Source: CALODL01 sp942492115
GTDB lineage: Bacteria > Planctomycetota > Phycisphaerae > UBA1845 > CAIVHJ01
Reading direction: 5' to 3'
Length of the DNA stretch: 64,000 bases
Assembly: GCA_942492115.1 (NCBI GenBank)
Contig: CALODL010000033.1
Location: 1-64,000 of the forward strand
Shown: piece after piece, positions 26,160-36,000 of the stretch
Layout of the letters: every line of letters begins with the position of its first letter
How positions within the stretch are numbered: position 1 is the first letter of the stretch
Notes under the pieces: model-generated
What the model saw: the letters and a program-made list of their open reading frames with translations, nothing else
Databases searched by the model: none
Told to the model about the DNA's origin: nothing
Made by a program: the position numbers and the translations under genes

Positions 26160-27296
26160 ATGATGAACACTTCGCTCATGTGCCTGATGCTCGTTCTGGC
26201 TGCTGAGACCAGAATCGAAACCAAGTACTACGTGATCGAGAGCGATTTGCCTGCTGACCATGTGCGCGACGCAGCGGTCCGAATCGATCGGGTCGCGGAG
26301 GAGTACTATCAGCGCACCCGCGCTTTGGCGAGTGGTTCCGGCGGCGTGATCACCGAGAAACTCCCGTTCTTGTTGTTCAGCAAGCAGGCGGACTACATGG
26401 CGTCGGGCGGGCTGCCGGGTTCATCCGGGGTATACATGGGGGACCGCCTGCTGGCCTGGGTCAATCAGCGCGGGAGTGGCGTGGATTGGGCAGTCGTGTA
26501 TCACGAGGGCTTTCACCAGTTTGCTCATCATATGATTGCGGGCGATTTGCCTGTGTGGGTCAACGAGGGGTTGGCTGAGTATTTTGCTTACGGTGTGTTC
26601 ACCGGCGATGGCTTCATCACTGGAACCATTCCGCCAAACATGGCCAGGCGGGCCCGCGCCCTGGTCCAGACCGCGGGCCACCAACCGTTCAGCGACATCA
26701 TGCGATTGCGACGCGAGAACTGGAATCACGCCATGGCTGTTGGTGACGGTGGTACGCAGTATCTGCAGGCGTGGATGATGGTCTACTTTCTGGGCCACGC
26801 CGATGACGGCGCGTACGGGCCACCGTTCAACGACTTCCTGTCGTTGGTCAGTCGCGGTCGCGACTGGGATCAGGCATGGGTTGCGACGTTCGGCAACAAC
26901 GTGGACCAGTTCGAGGCTCGTTGGCGCGACTACTGGCTCAAGCTGCCCAAGAATGCGACCCGCGACACTTACACCCGGGCCACAGTGGCGCGTCTGACCA
27001 GTTTTCTGGCCAGGGCCGTCAGCCAGGGCCAGAAGTACGCCAGCTGGGACGATTTTATCGATGCGGCCAGGCAGGGCCATCTTCGGCATCATGCTGACGA
27101 TTGGCTTCCTCCGATCGTCCTGAGTCAGGCGATCGAGGACAGCGCACGGTATGGGCGGTGGCAGTTGCAGCGGGCGGGCCAGGGCGGTGTCGAAGTGTGG
27201 TGTTTTCTCCCGGGTCGCAAGAAAATCGTCGGGCGCTTCACGGTCGACAACGGTCGCGTCAAAACAGTGACGGCAGTTCTCGAGAAAAGCCGCTGA
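26160..27296 (+). CDS. DUF1570-like secreted gluzincin-type metallopeptidase
   Basis: 378 residues. N-terminal signal-like segment 'MMNTSLMCLMLVLAAE'. The zinc-binding motif HEGFHQF (HExxH) with a downstream 'LPVWVNEGLAEYF' (Glu as third ligand) is the gluzincin pattern found in DUF1570-type proteins of Planctomycetota. 'YYVIESDLP' near the start and 'YLQAWMMVYFLGH' after the active site also fit. The C-terminal 130 residues are not recognised. Substrate unknown; probably acts on exported protein. The absence of a ribosome-binding site and the promoter position suggest leaderless translation. Confidence 0.75.
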   Translation: MMNTSLMCLMLVLAAETRIETKYYVIESDLPADHVRDAAVRIDRVAEEYYQRTRALASGSGGVITEKLPFLLFSKQADYMASGGLPGSSGVYMGDRLLAWVNQRGSGVDWAVVYHEGFHQFAHHMIAGDLPVWVNEGLAEYFAYGVFTGDGFITGTIPPNMARRARALVQTAGHQPFSDIMRLRRENWNHAMAVGDGGTQYLQAWMMVYFLGHADDGAYGPPFNDFLSLVSRGRDWDQAWVATFGNNVDQFEARWRDYWLKLPKNATRDTYTRATVARLTSFLARAVSQGQKYASWDDFIDAARQGHLRHHADDWLPPIVLSQAIEDSARYGRWQLQRAGQGGVEVWCFLPGRKKIVGRFTVDNGRVKTVTAVLEKSR

Positions 27297-27494
27297 CGAT
27301 CGTGTCACTTCCGCTCTTCCTCCAGAAACAAGACACCCGTTCACGTGTACAAACAGGCCGTGCCCGGCAGGAGCGAGGATGTGGGCCATGCCCGGGGCCA
27401 GAGGTGGAGGCGGAGAGGCAGGGACCTGCTGGAGAAGTCGCTGGAGGAACACACGGGCCTGTGTACTTCCCGCGCACACGTGTAAGATCCCGTC

Positions 27495-28151
27495 ATGAGC
27501 ACTCGGCAATGGTCCATATCCGTCGACGAGCGTGAGACGACCGCTATGGTCGAATCGGCTCACGGTACGGCCCGCCACGGGACCGTCGTGCTCGCCCATG
27601 GTGCGGGCGGGCACATGAATCATGCGCACATGGTTGACCTGTCCGATGTACTGCGTGGGTGCGGACTCGATGTCGTGCGGTTCAATTTCCTGTATCGCGC
27701 GGCGGGCGTGGGGCCGCCGGATCGTATGCCGCGGTTGATCGCGTGTTTCGAGGCGGTGATCGACCATGTGCGGAGCCACCTCGAAGTCGATCGGTTGTTC
27801 CTGGCCGGCCATTCGATGGGCGGTCGGACGGCATCGATGATGCTCGCCAATGGGCTCGTATGCGATGGGTTGATTCTCTTCGGTTATCCGCTGCATCCGG
27901 CCGCGGCGCCAGACAAGCTTCGTTCCGCCCACCTGGCCGCCATCATGTCCCCCGTGCTGTCGTTCAACGGTACGCGCGACAAGCTGTGCACGCCTGATCT
28001 GATGCGCGCCGCAGTCGACGACCTGACCCGCTGGACCCAGCATTGGGTTGAGGGCGGAGACCACGGACTCGAGGTTCTCAAACGTTCCGGTCGCACCCGT
28101 GCCGAGGTGCTCGCAGAAATCTCACAGGTCATCGAAGGCTGGCTGCCCTGA
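27495..28151 (+). CDS. Alpha/beta hydrolase (KANL3/Tex30-like)
   Basis: 218 residues. 'GTVVLAHGAGGHMNHAHM' supplies the oxyanion loop, 'LFLAGHSMGGRTASMM' the nucleophile Ser, 'GTRDKLCTP' the acidic residue and 'GGDHGLEV' the His. The short length and motif order fit the KANL3/Tex30 subgroup of alpha/beta hydrolases, whose substrates are generally unknown. Cytoplasmic. The upstream 200 bases contain small CACGTGT-like inverted repeats but no clear promoter. Confidence 0.82.
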   Translation: MSTRQWSISVDERETTAMVESAHGTARHGTVVLAHGAGGHMNHAHMVDLSDVLRGCGLDVVRFNFLYRAAGVGPPDRMPRLIACFEAVIDHVRSHLEVDRLFLAGHSMGGRTASMMLANGLVCDGLILFGYPLHPAAAPDKLRSAHLAAIMSPVLSFNGTRDKLCTPDLMRAAVDDLTRWTQHWVEGGDHGLEVLKRSGRTRAEVLAEISQVIEGWLP

Positions 28152-28218
28152 TATGCCACCCTGGAGAGGTTGTGGTAACATGGGTTGACGCCGATGTAGA
28201 TAGAACCGAGGAGCCGCC

Positions 28219-28641
28219 ATGGACGAGAAGTCAGCTGACATCACCCAGGTCTTGATGGATTGCGTTGGGCAACCGCGTCAGAAAGTGGCTGAACGCCTCA
28301 TGCCGGTCGTCTACGATGAGCTGCGCAATATGGCCAACAACTATCTGCGGCATGAACGCAAGGGCCATACGCTTCAGCCGACGGCGCTGGTGCACGAAGC
28401 ATTCATGAAGCTCGTTGATCAGAGCAAGGTCGATTGGCAGGGGCGCACCCACTTTCTGGCGGTCAGCGCTGAAATCATGCGTCGTATTCTGATTGACAAC
28501 GCCCGAGCCAAGAAACGGCAGAAACGCGGCGGCGATCGCCAACGCGTGATGCTCGATGACGACATTGCTCCTGACGGCGGCCGCGAGTTCGATCTGCTGG
28601 ACATACACGATGCGGCTCGAGAAGTTGTCGCAGGTCGATGA
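28219..28641 (+). CDS. ECF-type sigma factor, 5' part (frameshifted gene)
   Basis: The frame starting at ATG 28219 (GAGGAG upstream) encodes sigma regions 2 and the linker of a planctomycete-type ECF sigma factor: 'MPVVYDELRNMANNYLRHE', 'LQPTALVHEAFMKLVDQ', 'HFLAVSAEIMRRILIDNARA'. It then runs into a wrong frame ('AAREVVAGR') and stops. Region 4 continues in the +1 frame from 28613. Deleting one base in 28612-28615 gives 'LLDIHDRLEKLSQVDEEQA', which aligns without gaps to the family form 'LLALDEALERLAALDPRQA'. The rebuilt protein is about 192 residues, the normal size. It directs RNA polymerase to target promoters and is paired with the overlapping kinase gene. Confidence 0.82.
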   Translation: MDEKSADITQVLMDCVGQPRQKVAERLMPVVYDELRNMANNYLRHERKGHTLQPTALVHEAFMKLVDQSKVDWQGRTHFLAVSAEIMRRILIDNARAKKRQKRGGDRQRVMLDDDIAPDGGREFDLLDIHDAAREVVAGR

Positions 28642-28798
28642 AGAGCAGGCCCGCATCGTCGAATTGCGGTTCTTCGGGGGGATGACTGTCGAGGAGGTCG
28701 CCAATGTTCTCGGCGTATCCAAACGCAAGGTCGAAGGCGACTGGACACATGCTAAAGCGTGGTTACGCACGGCGCTGGATCCCAATGCGAGCCCATGA
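28613..28798 (+). CDS. ECF-type sigma factor, 3' part (region 4) after frameshift
   Basis: This frame carries the sigma region 4 helix-turn-helix: 'RLEKLSQVDEEQARIVELRF', then 'GGMTVEEVANVLGVSKRKVE' and 'GDWTHAKAWLRTAL'. There is no sensible start of its own; it is the continuation of the frame begun at 28219. Its stop overlaps the kinase start by four bases (ATGA), so sigma factor and kinase are translationally coupled. If the extra base is real, the sigma factor would lack region 4 and be inactive unless ribosomes shift. Confidence 0.8.
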   Translation, partial: RLEKLSQVDEEQARIVELRFFGGMTVEEVANVLGVSKRKVEGDWTHAKAWLRTALDPNASP

Positions 28799-31581
28799 CT
28801 CCAGAGCGTCACTCTCTGATCAAGAATCTATTCCTCGAAGCCCTCGAGTGCGCCGAGCCGGAGCGTGCTGCGCTGCTCGACGAGCGCTGTCGTGACGATG
28901 CCGACTTGCGCCTGCAGGTCGACAAACTCCTCGAACATCACAATGCCGCAACCCTGAATCCGCCGCCCGAGGTTCGCCACATGGACAGCGCGCTCGGCAG
29001 CAGCTTGCCGGATGAGGACTCCTATCTGTATCAGAGCGGAATTGTTGTCGGTCAGCGTTTCAGGATCGTCGCTCCATTGGGTTGTGGCGGTATGGGCGAG
29101 GTGTACCGCGCGCAGGATCTGACGCTCAGCCAGGAGGTCGCGCTGAAGTTTCTGCTTCCAACTATCTCGGCGAATCCGGCGTTTCTGGAGCGGTTCTACC
29201 AGGAGGCGCGGGTCGCGCGCACCATTACTCACCCGAACATTTGTCGTGTGTTCGATGTGGGGGAGGCGGACGGACAGCATTATCTGTCGATGGAATACAT
29301 CGACGGTGAGAACCTCGGACGGTTGATCAAACGCATCGGTCGCGTACCGCAGGACAAAGCAGTCGACATCGCCCGGCAGATGTGCTCGGGCGTGTCGGCC
29401 GCCCATCGTCGGGGTGTACTCCATCGCGATCTCAAGCCGGCCAACATCATGCTCGATGGTCAAGGGCAGGTGCGCATCACCGACTTCGGCTTGGCCGGTT
29501 TCGCTCAGGGCATCACGGGTTCCGAGATCCGCGCCGGTACGCCGGCCTATATGGCGCCGGAACAAATCAGCGGGACCGAGGTCACGAAGCGCAGCGACAT
29601 CTACTCACTTGGCCTGGTGTTGTACGAGTTGTTCAGTGGTCATCAAGCGCTGTCGGGTACGACCGTCGAGGACTATGCGCGACTGCAAACCTCCGTCCAG
29701 CCTGCGCCCCTGTCAAAGGTGGTCCACGATATCGATCCACGGATCGAGAGCGTGGTCATGCAATGTCTCGAAAAGGATCCAGCGCTGCGCCCGGCCACCG
29801 TGCTCGATGTCGCAGCAGCCTTGCCCGGCGGGGATGTGCTGGGGGCGATGATTGCCGCCGAACAGACCCCGTCACCGGAGGCCGTGGCCGCGGCCCGACC
29901 CACCGAGGGCCTGGTGCGCAGCCCGACAACGCTGCTGCTGATTGCCGCAGGGTTGCTCGTCACGTGCCTGATCGCGCGGCCCAGCCTGCTTTTGCCCTGG
30001 CAGATGCCCAACTCACGTCCACCGGCGACCCTGGCCGAGGGGGCCCGCGAGATTATCTCCGCGTTGGACATCGGGACGGATGGCGGCGACAGCGCATTCG
30101 GGTACTGCACCGGTTTCGCGGCAGCCGAATTAGGTGATGGTTACTACAAGTGGGGTAATCCCCGCGTCCTCGCGACCGGGCGTGCGGATGACCTGGTCTT
30201 CTGGTACCGGCACAGCCCCGAAAACCTGATGCCGCAGGGCATCAAGAATGTGTTGTTCGATTCAGCGCAAGTGCTCATCGACGACCCGCCCCACGATGTT
30301 CCAGGGATGGTCACGATGGCCTTCGACAGCACCGGCCGGTTGCTCAAATTCTCGGCCGTGCCGAAGGCACTGCCGCCCGATGAGGAAGACGATGCACGCG
30401 TCTCCGAAGAGCAGTGGCAACTGCTACTCGAGAAGGCTCACATCAGCGATGCTCAGACCTGCACGTCCGAGGTTCGTACGATCTTCACCGCCGCGGAGAG
30501 CCGCGGATGGACCGCCAGCCATCCGGAACTGACCGACCAGCAGGTGGATGTCACCGGCGTGGGGCGCGAAGGGAGTCCATTGTTCTTTTCCGTCGCGCAG
30601 GCGGGGGAGTTTCCCGACAGCGGCTGGTTGCCGGTGGCTGTGCGACGTGATATCGCCGACAAGGGTCTGACCTTCCTGGTTTTGATCCTGACACTGCTGG
30701 CCATGCCGTACGCACTCATCAACGACCGCAGCGGTCGCGGGGATCGCATCGGAGCCATGCGTCTCGGTATATTGATGTTCATTCTGAGAATGAGCATATC
30801 CATCCTGCATGTGCCACACGAATTCTGTTGGGAAGCCATCCTGCAAGTCTGCTATGCCCTCATTCGTGGCCTGGCCGAGGCAGCCCTGATATGGGTGTTC
30901 TACATGGCCCTCGAGCCCTCCGCTCGGCGGCACTGGCCGCACATGGAAATCGGCTGGTCGCGGGCCCTCGCGTTGCGCACGCGCGATGCCGTGGTCGGGT
31001 TGCATGTGCTCAACGGTGTCGTGGCCGGGTTGATCATCGTCGTGCTGATTACCGTCGAACGACTCCTGGTGACCTGGCTCGGTCTCCATCCACGCCAGAT
31101 TCTGGTCAATCCGGTGGTGGACGAGCAGTTGCTGGGGGGGCGGTTCGCTATTGCGGGGATCTTTGACACCATGCAATTCGCGTTCTATCGCGGATTGTTG
31201 CTGCTCATGCTGCTCGTCGGGTTGCGTGCGGTGCTGCGTCGCCAGCTGGCATCGGCCGTCATTGCATGGCTCGTTCTTGTCGGCCTGTACCTGCCGTACG
31301 GATCTGGTGACGGGACCTCTTTCCTCGTTGTGGGGCTGGCGGTCGGCATCGCCGTATGGGCCATGATGCGTTATGGCCTGATCACGATCATCGTCATGAT
31401 CTTCACGGTGACGATCATGAACACGTTCCCGCTGACGTTCAGGTCAAACCTGTGGTATGCCGACCTCAGTCTGTTGGCGGTGGCCGTGGTGGTCGCACTG
31501 GCCATGTACGGCTGGTGGGCTGCCAGCCGGCCCCCTGTGGGTCGCTCGCATGCGTCCCTGATATCTACGGGGCTGCCATGA
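28795..31581 (+). CDS. Membrane Ser/Thr protein kinase (Hanks type) with polytopic C-terminus
   Basis: 928 residues from ATG 28795, overlapping the sigma gene. An N-terminal 80-residue segment ('LFLEALECAEPERAALLDER') is typical of planctomycete/acidobacterial kinases. The kinase domain (about 88-345) is complete: 'LGCGGMGEVYRA', Lys in 'VALKFL', 'HRDLKPANIM' at about 210, 'DFGLA' at about 230 and 'GTPAYMAPEQ'. A first membrane segment at about 380-400 ('LLLIAAGLLVTCLIARPSLL') leads to a 200-residue probable sensor region, then eight or nine more membrane segments (about 622-915). It probably senses a signal at the membrane and phosphorylates the paired sigma factor or its partners. The ligand is unknown. 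Confidence 0.9.
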   Translation: MTPERHSLIKNLFLEALECAEPERAALLDERCRDDADLRLQVDKLLEHHNAATLNPPPEVRHMDSALGSSLPDEDSYLYQSGIVVGQRFRIVAPLGCGGMGEVYRAQDLTLSQEVALKFLLPTISANPAFLERFYQEARVARTITHPNICRVFDVGEADGQHYLSMEYIDGENLGRLIKRIGRVPQDKAVDIARQMCSGVSAAHRRGVLHRDLKPANIMLDGQGQVRITDFGLAGFAQGITGSEIRAGTPAYMAPEQISGTEVTKRSDIYSLGLVLYELFSGHQALSGTTVEDYARLQTSVQPAPLSKVVHDIDPRIESVVMQCLEKDPALRPATVLDVAAALPGGDVLGAMIAAEQTPSPEAVAAARPTEGLVRSPTTLLLIAAGLLVTCLIARPSLLLPWQMPNSRPPATLAEGAREIISALDIGTDGGDSAFGYCTGFAAAELGDGYYKWGNPRVLATGRADDLVFWYRHSPENLMPQGIKNVLFDSAQVLIDDPPHDVPGMVTMAFDSTGRLLKFSAVPKALPPDEEDDARVSEEQWQLLLEKAHISDAQTCTSEVRTIFTAAESRGWTASHPELTDQQVDVTGVGREGSPLFFSVAQAGEFPDSGWLPVAVRRDIADKGLTFLVLILTLLAMPYALINDRSGRGDRIGAMRLGILMFILRMSISILHVPHEFCWEAILQVCYALIRGLAEAALIWVFYMALEPSARRHWPHMEIGWSRALALRTRDAVVGLHVLNGVVAGLIIVVLITVERLLVTWLGLHPRQILVNPVVDEQLLGGRFAIAGIFDTMQFAFYRGLLLLMLLVGLRAVLRRQLASAVIAWLVLVGLYLPYGSGDGTSFLVVGLAVGIAVWAMMRYGLITIIVMIFTVTIMNTFPLTFRSNLWYADLSLLAVAVVVALAMYGWWAASRPPVGRSHASLISTGLP

Positions 31582-31812
31582 TCTCCGGTTAGAACGCGGT
31601 TTACGGCACGCCGGAGTGCGCAACCGTCTTGGGCCTGAGGACACTGCTCACCGGCCCGCGTTCCCTCCCTGTCCACGTTTCCAGCCCGATGCCATCCCCG
31701 TTGGACGGTGAAAGCCATATTTACCAATGATATTTGCGGACTCGGTCGGGTCACGCCGCGTTGACCTGCAGAGGCCACCATTGCGTGGCTGTGTCAATTG
31801 AGGAGTATTTGA

Positions 31813-32358
31813 GTGGCAGGCATGCCCCAGCGCGACACCGATCCCCGAACGACCGTGATCCAGCGGTTGATCCGCCACTGGACAACGCGGACAGCCAAGC
31901 GGCCCGGCGCTGCGCTGACCGTTCAGGATCCGGCGGCCAGCTTCGACTCATCTCGCGATGATCTCGAAACGCTGCTCGGGCATGGCGACGAAGTGCTCCA
32001 GGAGTCACTACACGATCCTGAGGAGGCGGTCATTCGCCTGTTGGAGGCATACCTGGAAGGCTTTCGCGTGAGCGCCGATCCGGAAGCACTGCTGGGCCAG
32101 CTCAATCGTTGCTGGGCCCATGGCATCACCGGAGAACCTCGCGTGTGTGCCCAGATGACGACGTTGCTGCGCCGCTATCAGGCGCACGGCATCATCGATA
32201 GCGAACTGGCGATCGATGATGTGACCGTCGTCCTCCACAGTCTACTGATGACCGTGCTCCTGTCGTTGGTCTGTGCAGACAACGGACCGCCCTACGGTGT
32301 TCACCGTCGCGTCGCGGATTGTGTTCAGACCCTGTTTCGCAACTGGCTGACCTGGTGA
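31813..32358 (+). CDS. Hypothetical protein, TetR-C-terminal-like, paralog A
   Basis: 181 residues from GTG 31813, with AGGAG seven bases upstream. All-helical composition. 'RYQAHGIIDSELAIDDVTVVL' followed by a hydrophobic helix and a closing 'VQTLFRNWL' resembles the ligand-binding C-terminal half of TetR regulators, but no DNA-binding helix-turn-helix is visible at the N-terminus ('TTVIQRLIRHWTTRTAKRP'). The next gene has the same architecture at its end. Function unknown. Confidence 0.6.
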   Translation: MAGMPQRDTDPRTTVIQRLIRHWTTRTAKRPGAALTVQDPAASFDSSRDDLETLLGHGDEVLQESLHDPEEAVIRLLEAYLEGFRVSADPEALLGQLNRCWAHGITGEPRVCAQMTTLLRRYQAHGIIDSELAIDDVTVVLHSLLMTVLLSLVCADNGPPYGVHRRVADCVQTLFRNWLTW

Positions 32359-32406
32359 GCCGTTGTGTTGAATGGATTCGAGAGGCTGGGGCAACAGGAG
32401 TATGCA

Positions 32407-33015
32407 ATGGGAGCACGCGCGATGGGTGAACGAGGATTTCAAACTATACTGCTGTATCGGGCCCTGCAACTGGCCGATCCCACCCGCGAACCGTGCGATG
32501 GTGCGACGGTGGTGTCCGAGGCGCTGGCCAGCAACGTCCGGGACCACGGTCCGTGGGCCACGTACATGGAAATCCTGCATCGACTGATGAGTGCGACGAG
32601 CATTCCTCTGGCCGAGGCGCTGCACGCGGTCGTGGTCGCCGAAGACCTCAGCGCGGAATCCAAAATCGTTCGCGTGGGGCGGACGCTCCACGAAGTCGTC
32701 CAGGATGGCGTGGACGCCTTGCGTGATGGCGCGGACTTCAGTATTGCACACGACCAGTGCCTGCTGGGGTACGACACGACGATCGTAAAATCCGTTCGAC
32801 TCATCCTTGCCCAAATGCGTGACACGGGCGAGATCAATCCTCTCATCGACTGCGAGGAAGCCTCGTTCATCCTGTATGCGTTGGTCATCGCATCGCTGTT
32901 CGACTACCTCCACGGGACGGAACAGTCGTGGCCCGATGTGGAACACCGCCTGCGCGTGCTCATCGGCATCGTATTCCGTTACTGGAAGCCCCGGGCCCTG
33001 CGTTCGACAGGATGA
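32407..33015 (+). CDS. Hypothetical protein, TetR-C-terminal-like, paralog B
   Basis: 202 residues from ATG 32407 (AGGAG six bases upstream; a GTG at 32365 is in frame but lacks a site). The end 'MRDTGEINPLIDCEEASFIL', hydrophobic helix, 'HRLRVLIGIVFRYW' aligns in pattern with the preceding gene, so the two look like diverged tandem paralogs. No helix-turn-helix is apparent. They follow the sigma-kinase pair by about 230 bases. Convergent with the BNR protein gene. Confidence 0.6.
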   Translation: MGARAMGERGFQTILLYRALQLADPTREPCDGATVVSEALASNVRDHGPWATYMEILHRLMSATSIPLAEALHAVVVAEDLSAESKIVRVGRTLHEVVQDGVDALRDGADFSIAHDQCLLGYDTTIVKSVRLILAQMRDTGEINPLIDCEEASFILYALVIASLFDYLHGTEQSWPDVEHRLRVLIGIVFRYWKPRALRSTG

Positions 33016-33059
33016 CGGTGAGCAGAGGACGTCTTCCTCTGTTCTCATCTCTGCCGTCC

Positions 33060-36000
33060 CTACTCCATCACCCATGTCGGCACACGACCCGGCGTCCATG
33101 GTGCGCCGGAGTCCTCCAGTCGCCTCTCGAGCTGGACCAGATCGGTTTCGATCAATATACGCAGCGCGCTCAGAACGTCCGCGAACTGCTCACCGGCGAA
33201 ACGATATGCCTCGCGTTGGGTGTGCGTCGGGGCGCTGGTGGTGTACCACTGATTGCCGATGACCTGCGAGACGCGTGAGCTGATCGAGATCGGTGTGGGG
33301 GCCTGATGCTTGCTCAGAGTTCTGTCACCACGCAGCTGGGTCAGGATGTCGTTCAGTTGGCTGCGTGTGCGCTCGACATCGCCAAGCATCGCCGGATCGA
33401 TCGCCGGTGTATCGATGATCGCCTTGCGCACGTATTTGAGCCGGGTATCCGCCTCGTCGGCGGCTTTGATCGCCCCGCGGACCGCGCGCTGCAGGTCCGC
33501 GACTTTCTTGTGGAAAGCCAGTACCTCGGTGCGATCCTCGGCTTCGAAGGTGGCCATGTCGAGCGGAACGACCTCGAACGACTCGGGGCCGGCGATGCGT
33601 GTCAGGATACCGTCGATGTGTGTGCTGAGGGTGACCTGGTACGTGCCAGGTACCGCCAGTGGGCCTTCGGGGGGCGTTTCCCACGGCATGAGGTCATCAC
33701 CTTCGCGCAGATCGATAGGCGTGCTGGCCGGATACCGCAGGTTCCAGGCAACGCGATGGATGCCCTGGTCGCGCGGCCCAGTCATACGCCGGACGACCTG
33801 GCCATCACTATCCTGAACGGTCAGGACGATCTCCGGATCAGACTCGTGGTCTTCCGCACGCAAGTCCTCAGTGCTTGGAAACGGTATGGCTTGCTTGTCC
33901 TTCAACAGCTTCTTCTCGTGTTCCTGACGGCGCTCCTTGCGCGACATCAGCTTGTCCTTGATGTAGTAGGTGAACACAGCGCCATAGGTCGGGTTCTCGG
34001 CGGCATAGAATGATGCCCCCTGCCAGCCACGGCCGTCACGTCCACCGAGTCGACTGGTCTCGACGTAGCGCAAGGCCTGTTTGACCGGCATGAGTGCCGC
34101 TGCACTGGCGAACAACTCATCATTGACCTGACGCAGGGGATCGTAGTCATCCAACACGTAAAATCCGCGCCCGAAGGTTGCCAGGACGAGATCGTTCTCC
34201 CGTTCCTGGATGACGACATCCCGTACTGCGATCGTTGGCAGCCCACTGATCTTGATCCACCTGGTGCCACCATCCCGAGTAAAGAACGCTCCGAATTCGG
34301 TACCGGCAAACAGCAGGTCAGGGTCTACGTGGTCCTCCGCGAGCGCATAGACCACGTGGCGGTCTGGAAGATCGCCGACGATCGATGTCCACGATGTGCC
34401 ATGGTCGTTGCTGCGCAGTATGTACGGCTTGAAGTTACCGCTCTTGTGGTCGTCGAACGTGGCGTAGACGCGTGCCTTGTCGTGTTGCGAGGCCAGCAGG
34501 CTGCTCACATAGCTCAGCTTCGGGATGTCATCGAAGGCATCGTACTTCAGCCAATTCTTGCCGGCGTCACGGGTCATTTGTATGAGTCCGTCGTCCGTAC
34601 CGACGTATAACAGGTCTTCCTGCAGAGGTGATTCGGTCAGGGCGACGCAATTCCCGTAAATCGATGTCGAGCGGTTCTTGGACACCGCGTCGACACTCTG
34701 GATCATATCCATGACCTTGAGCGCATTGCGATCCAGCCCCCGTGATAGATCGGGGCTGATACACGTCCAGCTGCTACCGCGGTCTTCCGTGCGGTAGAGT
34801 TTGTTGGCGGCGAAGTACACGCGCTTCGGTTCATGCGGGCTGATGAGCAGCGGCGAATCCCAGTTCCACTTCAAGGGCTCTTCGTCGGGAGCCTCGCGCG
34901 GTTTGATGTCGATGATCTGCCCGCTGCGGCGGTCGTGCAGGACCAGACCACCGTACTGCCACTGGCTGTACACCAGGTTGGGGTCAAGCGGATCGACCTG
35001 CGGTTCGAACCCGTCGCCACCGACGGTGATGAACCAGTCATCATTGGTGATGCCCACAGGATCCGTGGTCCGTGACGGTCCACCCAGCGTACTGTTGTCC
35101 TGCGTACCGCCATAGATGTAGTAGAACGGTTCTGAATTGTCGACCGCGACGCGATAGAACTGCGTGATCGGCAGATTCACCTTGAACGCCCAATGTTCGC
35201 CGCGATCATAAGAGTCGTACACGCCGCCGTCGCAGCCGACGATCAGATGGTCGGAGTTGGCGGGGTCGATCCACAACGCGTGGTCATCGACGTGGCGGTT
35301 CTTGCGCGGCATTCGTGAGAAGGACTTGCCGCCGTCCTCCGACACGTGCATGATCGTGTCGAGCGTGTAGATGCGATCGACGTCATGCGGATCACAAACG
35401 ATTTCGTTGTAGTACTGGGGACTCGTGCACATGTAGTCGCTGCGCTTCGTCCAGGTCTCGCCGCGGTTCGTCGAACGGAAAAAACCGCCCTTGTCGTCGG
35501 CTGCCTCGACGATCGCATAGATGACGTCCGGGTTGGCCGGGGAGATGTCCAGTCCAATCCGACCCTTGTCAACCTTGGGGATGCCGTTCTTCAGCTCGCG
35601 CCATGTTTGACCGCCGTCGGTAGATTTGTGTATGCCCGATTCCGGTCCGCCGTTGATGAGCGTCCACACACGGCGGCGGCGTTGATAGGATGAGGCGTAG
35701 ATGACGTCGGGGTTCCGCGGATCCAGGTGCACTTCGTTGACGCCGGTGTGCTCGCTGATCGACAGGACGCATTGCCAGGTCTTGCCGTCGTCCGTTGTCT
35801 TGTACAAGCCGCGCTCGCCGCCGGCTTTCCACAACGGTCCCTGGGCCGCGACGTAGACCGTGGCGCTGTCCCGTGGATCGATGGCGATCATGCCGATGTG
35901 TTCCGACTCTTTGAGGCCCAGGTGCTCCCAATGTGCGCCCCCGTCGCGCGAGCGATAGACGCCATCGCCGAATGACACACTCCGCTGACTGTTGTTCTCG

